From JADJPL01 sp964607915 (GTDB lineage: Bacteria > Bacteroidota > Bacteroidia > Chitinophagales > Saprospiraceae), in NCBI GenBank assembly GCA_964607915.1, contig CAZSMU010000162.1, positions 1 to 7,646 of the forward strand: a stretch of 7,646 bases of DNA. Direction: 5' to 3'. This document shows, one piece after another, positions 1 to 6,014 of this stretch. Every line of letters starts with the position of its first letter. Position 1 is the first letter of the stretch. The position numbers were made by a program, and so were the translations under genes. The notes beneath the pieces are model-generated. The model was not told the origin of the DNA, did not search any database, and saw only the letters and a program-made list of their open reading frames with translations.

Positions 1-111
1 ATACGAAAAAAAATCCGAAGAGGGGTGATTTTTATTTGACTTGTGGATGATTCTCTTTAGGGTTGCGTAAAAAAGCCTACAATACATCTGCCCCCCGCAG
101 CCCGGAGGCGA

Positions 112-227
112 GAAAAAAAGCCGTCCCGTAGGGTCGCCTTATATATTGAACGGCGGCTACATAACCCGAACAAAATACGACGCTGCCCCCTCCGCCGTTC
201 AAGATATACAAGCGAAGGCTTTTTTTC
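112..227. repeat. Nested inverted repeat, possible dispersed intergenic element
   Basis: Two pairs of perfect 11-bp arms are nested inside one another. The outer pair is gaaaaaaagcc at 112-122 with its reverse complement at 217-227. The inner pair is ttgaacggcgg at 146-156 with its reverse complement at 192-202. The inner pair continues outward as alternating A/T pairs if a 2-base bulge is allowed. The arms enclose a 35-base centre (157-191). RNA from either strand could fold into a long, interrupted hairpin. Whether this is a mobile miniature element, a transcription boundary or a degenerate repeat cannot be decided from one copy. No target-site duplication or transposase is visible. Confidence 0.5.
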
Positions 228-237
228 GACGCTGTTA

Positions 238-260
238 GGGCGAAGGGGCGCCCTTTTTTT
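238..260 (+). terminator. Terminator-like GC hairpin with T-tract, plus orientation
   Basis: GGGCG (238-242), a 6-base loop and CGCCC (249-253) are followed directly by seven T residues (254-260). This is the classical intrinsic terminator shape reading rightwards. No plus-strand gene is visible to its left in the window. It could end a convergent gene lying left of position 1, block antisense transcription into the porE-like gene, or simply be part of the repeat-rich block. Confidence 0.4.
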
Positions 261-261
261 G

Positions 262-291
262 TTTCTTTTTTTGGGCGAGCAAAAAAAGAAA
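262..291. repeat. A/T-only perfect hairpin, 11-bp arms
   Basis: tttcttttttt (262-272) and aaaaaaagaaa (281-291) are perfect reverse complements around an 8-base GC-rich loop (273-280). It starts two bases after the T-tract of the hairpin at 238-260. The stem is long but weak, because it contains only one G-C pair. It lies in the block that also contains the nested inverted repeats. Its function is unknown. Confidence 0.45.
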
Positions 292-339
292 GTAAGCAGA
301 GAACAAATGGTCAGATAGTGTACAAATGCCCGGGGATGT

Positions 340-370
340 AAAAGCAACTTTTCACACAATCCCAAGTTGC
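340..370 (-). terminator. Likely terminator of the porE-like gene
   Basis: On the minus strand, immediately after the TAG stop codon of the porE-like gene, GCAACTT (370-364) and AAGTTGC (350-344) form a perfect 7-bp stem around a 13-base loop. Four T residues and TAC-type A/T sequence follow. The position and T-run fit an intrinsic terminator, but the tract is short, so termination may be inefficient. Confidence 0.5.
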
Positions 371-371
371 C

Positions 372-2936
372 CTACTTGAGCAACACGAACGTATACTGCA
401 GGCGTTCGATGATAGGGCGGCCTGTATCGGGTTCGGTATTGTCGAGGATAATGTCCACATCAATCGTTTCGTCGTGCTCTTTTTCGGTGCTGTCGAAAAT
501 CACGAGGATTTTGCCTTTGCCGCCAGGGGGTACCGGGGCGGTGTCGTATTCGGTCGTGGTACAATCGCAGGCGGAGATGACGCCAATTTTGACGGGTGTA
601 TCGCCCAGGTTGACGAATTCGAACGTATGGCGGCGTTTTTCGCCTTTTTTCACTTCTCCGAAATCTACTGTCCGCTGTTCGAACTGCATGATGGGTACAC
701 CTTTCAGGTCGGTGCGCCCGCGCAGCGTGGACATAGGGCTGATGGTTACCTTTGCCGGCGGGTACGTCGTATCCGGGGCACTTGGTGCGGGATAGGCATT
801 TTTGACCGCTGCCTTTTTGGGTGGCTGTTTGCGCAGGCTGGTCCGTTTGATGGTAATCGTCGTGGGGCCTTTCACGATTTTGAACTCTGTACGGCGGTTG
901 ATGCTGTGGGCGCGTTCGCGGTCGGCTTCCAGTTCCAGGGTGTCTATGTACGCTTGGGAGAGCACATCGCCTTCGCGGAAGACCGAGTCGGCCTGGGCCA
1001 TGCGGGCGGAGATGGTTTGGGGTACTTTTTCGCCATAGCCTTTGGCTACGATGCGATCAGCGGTGACGCCTTTGGCCACGAGCCATCGCTTGGCCGAATC
1101 GGCGCGACGCTGGGAGAGTGCTTCGTTGTACTGGTCGTTGCCGCGGTAATCGGTATGCGAGCTCAGTTCGATGACCATTTCGGGGTACTGGTTCATCAGG
1201 TCGAACACCACCTGGAGGTCGGATTCCGATTCCGTTTTGATTTTATCGTCGTCGAAATCGTAGAGGATATTTTCCAGTACGATTGCCTGTTGGAGGGTGA
1301 TAGTATCGTACTCTGGCTCGACGGGCGGGGGTGGCAGTTGTTTCAGGTAGAAGAGGTGCTGGAATGTTTTGGACTTGGACAACCCCGCGGTATTCACCGT
1401 GACGCTATCCGGGAAAAAGCCCTGTCGGCTGACGCGGATTTTGTACGACTTGTCGAGTTCCAGGGGGAAGTCGAAGCGGTTGCCGGAGGGGTTGGATTTT
1501 GCGGTGGGTGCATTTTCTCCCAGGGCTTCCACGACGATGACTTCTACGGTAGCGCCGTTGAGTTGTTTTTTCCGGGCGTCGAATACCCCTATGACGAGGT
1601 CTGCCTTTGTTTTTTCGATGGTAAACGAGTAGATATCGTCGCAGCAGGTGCGGCCTCGCACATAGCCCCCGCCCATGCGGTTGGAGGTCAGGAAGCCGTT
1701 GTAGCCGTCCTGGTCGAGGGAGAAGAACTGATCGTCTTGAGCGGAGTTGAACTGAGGGCCCATATTGCGGGGTTCGCTCCAGACTGCCCCGTTCCAGGAG
1801 GAGTAGAAGATATCCTGTCCGCCCAGGCCGGCGTGGCCGCTGGAGCTGAAGTACAGGGTTCCTTTGAAGAAGAAGGGGGTGACTTCATCGCCGGGGGTGT
1901 TGATTTTAGGGCCGAGGTTGACCGGTTCACCATAGACGCCTTCCCCTTTAGCGGTGGCGTAGTAGAGGTCGAAGCCGCCGAAGCCGCCCTCCTGGTTGGA
2001 GGAGAAGAGCAAGACCTCTTTTCCGAAGAGCTCCCCATAGGCGGGATGTTTGACTACGTACTCCCAGTCGTCGTTAAAGCCGGTGACAGGGCTAGCTGCC
2101 TTCCAGGCGCCGTCGCCGCCCACGCTATAGTATATTTTACTGGAATCCAGTTCATTGCCTTTCAGGCGTGCCCGGGTAAAGAACATGCGGTTGCCGTCTG
2201 GCGAGAAGCTCAGGCCGGCGGTATGGAATCCCGGGCGATTGATGTCCTGTGCGAGTGAATCCGGTTTTTTCCAGCCGGCGTCGGCTTTGGTATCTTTGGT
2301 GGCGACATAGATTTTGGCGTGGTATTCCTGGTTGTCTTCGTCCACGATGATGACCTCTTTGCGGTTGAAGCCTCCGTAGTAGAGTTTGCCGCTGCGGTTC
2401 ATTACCGGGGAGTACTCCGAGAAGGGGGAGTTGACGTCTTTGTCCAGGATTTTCAGCAGGGGCGTTGTAGTTTCGCTGGAGTAGGAAAGGGCCAGTTCGG
2501 CCCCTGCGATTTCGTATTCTGCCAGTTCGCGCAGGGAGTCGGGCGGGTTGGTGGCCAGGAATTTCTGGAGTTCCGGGATGGCCTCTGCGTATTGCCCGCT
2601 CATTTTGAGGGCGCGGCCGTAGTCGTAGCGAAGCGCTGCATACTTATCCGCTTTGTCGCGGCGCAGGGCCTGTCCATAGAATCGGATAGCGCGGGCGTAG
2701 TCGCGCAGTTTGAGGTTGAGTTCTGCAATAAGAGGCAGCAGGCTGGCATCTTTGCGTTCTTCGTACGCTTCCTCGAGCAGGATGGCCGCGTTATAGTAGT
2801 CCTTTTCGGCGATTTTATCCTTAGCGACGACCACGCGCATTTCGTAGGAAGATTTCCCGATGGGTTGGGCCAGAAGAGCGTATTTCTGAACGGCTACCAT
2901 CAGGAGCAGCAGGACGATGCTTCTCGATATATACAT
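372..2936 (-). CDS. PorE-like OmpA family protein with C-terminal DUF1573 domain
   Basis: Predicted periplasmic protein of 854 residues that tethers an outer-membrane type IX secretion component to peptidoglycan. Residues 1-23 form a signal peptide ending LLA before Gln. TPR-like helices span about 30-150. A PD40/WD40-like beta-propeller spans about 170-440, with repeat motifs FSPDGNRMFF, LLFSSN...GGFDLYY and LYFSSS...GGQDIFY. A carboxypeptidase-regulatory-like sandwich covers about 445-530. The OmpA C-terminal domain covers about 553-690 and keeps the peptidoglycan-binding Asp596 (SHTDYRG) and Arg611 (LSQRRA), spaced as in E. coli OmpA. After a Pro/Lys-rich linker, residues 745-854 match DUF1573 (VDFGEV near 757, CDC at 790-792). 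The domain order up to residue 690 matches P. gingivalis PorE; the DUF1573 tail is extra. It lies 51 bases after the PorP/SprF gene and probably shares its transcript. Family call is firm; whether it is the orthologue of PorE or a paralogue is open. Confidence 0.9.
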   Translation of the reverse strand: MYISRSIVLLLLMVAVQKYALLAQPIGKSSYEMRVVVAKDKIAEKDYYNAAILLEEAYEERKDASLLPLIAELNLKLRDYARAIRFYGQALRRDKADKYAALRYDYGRALKMSGQYAEAIPELQKFLATNPPDSLRELAEYEIAGAELALSYSSETTTPLLKILDKDVNSPFSEYSPVMNRSGKLYYGGFNRKEVIIVDEDNQEYHAKIYVATKDTKADAGWKKPDSLAQDINRPGFHTAGLSFSPDGNRMFFTRARLKGNELDSSKIYYSVGGDGAWKAASPVTGFNDDWEYVVKHPAYGELFGKEVLLFSSNQEGGFGGFDLYYATAKGEGVYGEPVNLGPKINTPGDEVTPFFFKGTLYFSSSGHAGLGGQDIFYSSWNGAVWSEPRNMGPQFNSAQDDQFFSLDQDGYNGFLTSNRMGGGYVRGRTCCDDIYSFTIEKTKADLVIGVFDARKKQLNGATVEVIVVEALGENAPTAKSNPSGNRFDFPLELDKSYKIRVSRQGFFPDSVTVNTAGLSKSKTFQHLFYLKQLPPPPVEPEYDTITLQQAIVLENILYDFDDDKIKTESESDLQVVFDLMNQYPEMVIELSSHTDYRGNDQYNEALSQRRADSAKRWLVAKGVTADRIVAKGYGEKVPQTISARMAQADSVFREGDVLSQAYIDTLELEADRERAHSINRRTEFKIVKGPTTITIKRTSLRKQPPKKAAVKNAYPAPSAPDTTYPPAKVTISPMSTLRGRTDLKGVPIMQFEQRTVDFGEVKKGEKRRHTFEFVNLGDTPVKIGVISACDCTTTEYDTAPVPPGGKGKILVIFDSTEKEHDETIDVDIILDNTEPDTGRPIIERLQYTFVLLK

Positions 2937-2987
2937 AGATTGCCGGATTTATGACGTTGAGATTCCAGATAATTACAGTTCCATGCA

Positions 2988-4028
2988 TTACAACTGAGGG
3001 CAGAGGATTGCGGGACTGATTTTCGGTTTCTTATAAATTTTGATGATGTAATACGCGGCCACTTCGAAGCCCCCTTGCAGTTTACTGACGCCGCTCAGGG
3101 AAGAGAGGTTGATATCGTAGCTTGCGCCCACGCGCAGTTCCTGTTTATAGTCGAGGCCGAGCAGGATTTGTCCGGCATCGCCGACGCGGTACCCGGGGCC
3201 GAGGCGCAGGGTGAACTCTGGGTTGACGGTATAGCCGGCCAGGGTTTGGACAGCCACTTCGCTCGCACCTCCGGTCATTTGGAGGAGAAAGGTCGGCTCG
3301 ACATATAGCTTTTCGCTGAGGCGGTGGTTGAGGCGCCCGTGCAGGGCGATGCGCATGGGCCTGCGGCTGCCGTCGGTTTGACCGTTGAGCAGAGCGTATT
3401 TAGGGCTATTGACGTGGGCAAAGCTGAGGCCTACTTCGCTTTGGTCCTTTTCTGAGAGGATAGAGCGGAGCATAAAGCCGGCATTGATGTCGAAGAAAGA
3501 GGCTTTGTCTTTGAGCTGGCGGTCTTTGCCATTGCCAAACCCCAAACCGCCACCGCCGACGTCTTTGGAGAGCTCGTCTTCGAACTTTAGGTCTTGCGCT
3601 TTGGTGTCCAGGCGGCGTTCGATGGAGCCGCCCTGTAGTCCGAAGGTAAAGCGGTGTTTGCCATCTTTGCCCACCCCAGCGTGGTAGGCGACGGAGAGCA
3701 TGGAGCCGGTATTGGTAAGCTCGGCCGTACCCGCCTTATCGCTGAACATCATACCGCCCACGCCTACCCAGTCCTGTTTGCGCAGCCCTCGGATAATAGG
3801 GGCATCCACGTAGAACGAAGGGGTGACATACTGGTTTTTCAGGAAACTCGCCCACTGGTCGCGGTAAATCCCGCCGATGCGCGCAGTGCCTTCGAAAGAG
3901 CCGGTCAATGCCGGATTAAGCGTCAAGGGGGACATGTTGAACATGGAGAAATGCAGGTCTTGAGCCTGCGCTGCCCTGAGCATGCCAAACAAAGACAGGA
4001 GCAAGTAGAGACGAATTTTCATACGCAT
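2988..4028 (-). CDS. PorP/SprF family type IX secretion outer-membrane protein
   Basis: A 346-residue predicted beta-barrel of the PorP/SprF family, of normal family length. Residues 1-22 look like a signal peptide (hydrophobic core, then AQAQD). The family signature follows: QDLHFSMF (23-30), LNPALTG (37-43) and YRDQW (55-59). The C-terminal half has the typical RVGASYDINLSSL segment (299-311), GGFEVA and a terminal CPQL close to the family's usual CPR ending. A Gly-rich loop sits at 157-167. In known systems PorP partners PorE, or SprF helps secrete a long adhesin. Here the next gene is a PorE-like protein, which favours the former. I chose the first ATG at 4028; a second in-frame ATG at 4022 is equally plausible and neither has a Shine-Dalgarno sequence. 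Paralogues are common in Bacteroidota, so no symbol is assigned. Confidence 0.92.
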   Translation of the reverse strand: MRMKIRLYLLLSLFGMLRAAQAQDLHFSMFNMSPLTLNPALTGSFEGTARIGGIYRDQWASFLKNQYVTPSFYVDAPIIRGLRKQDWVGVGGMMFSDKAGTAELTNTGSMLSVAYHAGVGKDGKHRFTFGLQGGSIERRLDTKAQDLKFEDELSKDVGGGGLGFGNGKDRQLKDKASFFDINAGFMLRSILSEKDQSEVGLSFAHVNSPKYALLNGQTDGSRRPMRIALHGRLNHRLSEKLYVEPTFLLQMTGGASEVAVQTLAGYTVNPEFTLRLGPGYRVGDAGQILLGLDYKQELRVGASYDINLSSLSGVSKLQGGFEVAAYYIIKIYKKPKISPAILCPQL

Positions 4029-4062
4029 ATTTGACTATTAGCAACCAGGATTGCAGGGTTAT

Positions 4063-4118
4063 CGGCGAGGAGGGCGGCATCGTTCCGGCATTTTTTGGCT
4101 TCGATAGCCTTCTCGCCG
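4063..4118 (-). promoter_or_regulatory. Structured leader upstream of the PorP/SprF gene
   Basis: CGGCGAGGAGG at 4063-4073 pairs with CCTTCTCGCCG at 4108-4118. In a minus-strand transcript 10 of 11 positions pair, with one A-C mismatch. A smaller competing hairpin (ggct/agcc at 4097-4109) overlaps the arm. The structure ends 34 bases before the ATG, so it would sit in the 5' untranslated region if the promoter is further upstream. It could affect translation or stability of the message. No known riboswitch or leader class is recognised. Confidence 0.4.
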
Positions 4119-4256
4119 CTGTAGGGCGGGGCTTTCTACCCTCTTCGCCCACAAAATAACGGATTATCGCAAAACCAGGGCTTGTTTTTTATCAGACTTG
4201 CCGCGATTTTTTGCAGCAGGGATCTGATGTCGTTTTGGGGTTTGGTCTTTTTGTGT

Positions 4257-4273
4257 AACGGATTTCATCCGTT
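4257..4273 (-). terminator. Short perfect hairpin after the glycosyltransferase gene
   Basis: On the minus strand AACGGAT, a GAA loop and ATCCGTT form a perfect 7-bp stem starting 10 bases after the TAA stop. No T-run follows (the next bases are acacaaaaag), so it is not a classical intrinsic terminator. It may mark an mRNA 3' end or protect it from degradation. Confidence 0.35.
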
Positions 4274-4283
4274 TGAATTGCAG

Positions 4284-5351
4284 TTATCCACCCTCCGCGA
4301 CGGATTTTTTCCCGGCCAGCCTGGCGATTCGTTCCTCGTCGAGTTGGCGCATGCACGAAAAATGGCCCTGAGGGCATTGCTGAAACCCGATTTTTGAGCA
4401 GGGGCGGCAGGACAAGCCCTGTACCTCTACGCTCGCATTGCGGGACATGCCCTTCGGGTAGTAGGGGCTCATCCCAAATTCCGGCACGGTACTGCCCCAC
4501 AGCGAAATGATTTCCTTGTGGAATGCAGCGGCGATATGCATCAAACCGGTATCGTTCGCGATGACTTTGCTCGACTGCCGCAAGATGGACGCCGACTGCT
4601 GGAGCGAATACCTGCCGCATGCGTTGAAGACGCCGGGGCACTCTGCGGCGATACGCTCTCCTTCTTCGCGTTCCGGTGCCCCCCCCAGGAGGACGATGGG
4701 TTTGGGGAGTTTCCGGCACAGGGCGATTGCCTTTTCAAGGGGCAGTCGCTTGGTGGCATGAGCAGCACCGACCACGAGAGCGAGGTACTGCCCTCCTTCG
4801 ATGGCCTCGCGCAGCGCGTCCCCGGCCTGCATTTCTGTAGCCAGCCGGGCCAGCTCCAGTTCCTGATCGGGCGGGATAAAAAAATCGAGCCCCTGCCCAT
4901 CGGGTACGATACCGAGGCGGGCGGCGGCGGCCAGGTAGCGGTCCACGACGTGCGGTATCTGCACAGAGCGGGACTTCAGGCGTACCAGGCCCCATTTGGC
5001 TATATTTTGCTTATCGAACCCAAAGGACGGCGTACGCCACAGCAAGAGGCGCACCTGGAAGCTGCGCAGGTTGCAGTGCAGGTCCACCACCGCTGTGTAA
5101 CGCGTTTCCCGGAGTTGGGCAGCGGCCTCCCCCACCTTGTGCCGGATAGAGATGACGCGGTCCACGTAAGGATTTGCCTCCAGGATGGTGCGGAAGGACT
5201 CTTTGGTCAATACGTGGACTTCGGCTCCCAGCTGCTGTTTGAGGCAGCGCAGCACGGGGGTAGTCAGTACGATATCCCCGATGGAGGAGAAGCGGATGAC
5301 CAGGATTTTTGCATCCCTGGCAGCGTCAGGAGAGGGCACACATGAAATCAT
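4284..5351 (-). CDS. Glycosyltransferase family 9 (heptosyltransferase-like)
   Basis: A 355-residue GT-B fold enzyme of glycosyltransferase family 9, whose known members transfer heptose from ADP-heptose to lipopolysaccharide core at the inner membrane. The N-terminal motif KILVIRFSSIGDIVLTTP (15-32) is the family signature. YTAVVDLH (85-92) is the second conserved strand. The donor-binding half has LLGGAPE (221-227), ANDTGLMHIAAA (265-276) and WGSTVP (285-290). Near the C-terminus four cysteines (315, 318, 326, 333) lie in a GLSCRPC...CPQGHFSC segment. It starts 26 bases inside the preceding gene, so translation is probably coupled. No Shine-Dalgarno sequence is seen. The GTG at codon 5 is an alternative start, still inside the overlap. 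The acceptor and exact sugar cannot be read from sequence; the role in surface polysaccharide or LPS core is inferred from the family. Confidence 0.9.
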   Translation of the reverse strand: MISCVPSPDAARDAKILVIRFSSIGDIVLTTPVLRCLKQQLGAEVHVLTKESFRTILEANPYVDRVISIRHKVGEAAAQLRETRYTAVVDLHCNLRSFQVRLLLWRTPSFGFDKQNIAKWGLVRLKSRSVQIPHVVDRYLAAAARLGIVPDGQGLDFFIPPDQELELARLATEMQAGDALREAIEGGQYLALVVGAAHATKRLPLEKAIALCRKLPKPIVLLGGAPEREEGERIAAECPGVFNACGRYSLQQSASILRQSSKVIANDTGLMHIAAAFHKEIISLWGSTVPEFGMSPYYPKGMSRNASVEVQGLSCRPCSKIGFQQCPQGHFSCMRQLDEERIARLAGKKSVAEGG

Positions 5352-6006
5352 AGACTATCAACATGCTCGGCGGTGTATAATCGCGCGTGGGGTCTATGCG
5401 TCGGCTATGCGCTTCCTGCACCGCCGCATCGTTTTGGAGGAACTTGAACAACGTGCGGCTCACCTTGTCGAAGCGTTCCAGGTCGTGGGTGGCGGGGATA
5501 TCCGTGGCCCCGATGCGCTGTAAAGCACGGATGAAAGCAGCGTAGGAGTACGGGCTGTGCGCTTCCGGGTAGCGGAAAGCCAGGTAGAGGGAGGCGATTT
5601 GGTAGCCATCGCCGTGGTAATGAGTAGTTTGTTTGTCGTGCGGGTGGCGCTCCTGGTGGTCGCGCAACAATTCGTCGCAGGCGAATACGAAGCGGGCCAT
5701 ACGGCCATCCACAGACTTGTCCTCCCGGAACAGGTCGGCGAACATCTGGCGCGTAAAATCTGCTTGCTGTTGCATGAAGCGGATCATGACCTGCCTGGGC
5801 TGGTAGTCGTCCCGGCTCCAATAGCGACGGGTCTGGGTACTGTCGAGGCTGGCTCCGTACATAGCGGCGAGATCCGGCGCATCGAGGTTCCAGTGCTCTT
5901 GAAAGATGCGCTGGGCTTCCCAGAGAGGCCAGTGTTGCAGGGCGCGGGGTCCGTTGAGGAACGCTGCATATTCCGAGAGGGCAGCCTGGAGGTCTTTTAA
6001 TCGCAT
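5326..6006 (-). CDS. Uncharacterised 226-residue protein
   Basis: Function unknown. The protein is soluble-looking, mostly helical and rich in Arg, Gln and aromatic residues, with no signal peptide or membrane segment. Recognisable blocks are RRYWSRDDYQPRQVMIRFM (60-78), FTRQMFADLF (84-93), HYHGDGYQIASLYLAFRYP (129-147) and FDKVSRTLFKFL (179-190). From memory, similar blocks occur N-terminal to the AAA domain of some McrB-type ATPases in Bacteroidota, but here no ATPase domain follows. That resemblance is unverified. I chose the ATG at 6006, 8 bases after the preceding gene's stop. An in-frame TTG five codons upstream (6021) would overlap that gene and is less likely. It overlaps the downstream glycosyltransferase gene by 26 bases. 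The tight spacing on both sides supports a real gene in a three-gene operon. Confidence 0.8.
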   Translation of the reverse strand: MRLKDLQAALSEYAAFLNGPRALQHWPLWEAQRIFQEHWNLDAPDLAAMYGASLDSTQTRRYWSRDDYQPRQVMIRFMQQQADFTRQMFADLFREDKSVDGRMARFVFACDELLRDHQERHPHDKQTTHYHGDGYQIASLYLAFRYPEAHSPYSYAAFIRALQRIGATDIPATHDLERFDKVSRTLFKFLQNDAAVQEAHSRRIDPTRDYTPPSMLIVYDFMCALS

Positions 6007-6014
6007 GGCAACTA

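Larger units (their letters stand above)
1..371. other. Gene-free, inverted-repeat-rich intergenic region
   Basis: No convincing gene lies here. The stretch downstream of the porE-like gene is dominated by homopolymeric A/T runs and inverted repeats. From left to right these are a 7-bp perfect A/T-rich inverted repeat (9-15 with 27-33), nested inverted repeats (112-227), a terminator-like hairpin in plus orientation (238-260), an 11-bp A/T-only hairpin (262-291) and the terminator-like hairpin of the porE-like gene (344-370). A minus-strand frame is open from 365 to 57. Its translation is low-complexity, rich in Arg, Phe and Lys, has no recognisable domain and runs through the repeats, so I treat it as spurious. 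Confidence 0.6.

Noticed and set aside
9..33. A 7-bp perfect inverted repeat, aaaaatc and gattttt, as a bidirectional terminator
   Set aside because: The stem has a single G-C pair and an 11-base loop, too weak to call; it is mentioned only within the intergenic description.
57..365. A 102-codon minus-strand open frame left of the porE-like gene
   Set aside because: The translation is low-complexity and crosses the A/T runs and inverted repeats. It has no domain and would start only 7 bases after the porE-like stop, inside its likely terminator.
474..2258. A 594-codon open frame on the plus strand, antisense to the porE-like gene, and comparable long plus-strand frames at 4518-5345, 5557-6000 and 6042-7046
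   Set aside because: All share the codon phase of the minus-strand genes, so they stay open wherever the sense genes avoid TTA, CTA and TCA codons. Their translations show no domains, while the sense frames have clear family motifs.
3916..4152. A 78-codon minus-strand frame spanning the porP leader
   Set aside because: It overlaps the 5' end of the PorP/SprF gene out of frame and has no recognisable motif.
4159..4165. A possible -7 box for the PorP/SprF gene around the minus-strand TTATTTTG
   Set aside because: It has one T too few for TAnnTTTG and no -33 element at the usual spacing, so I did not list it as a promoter.
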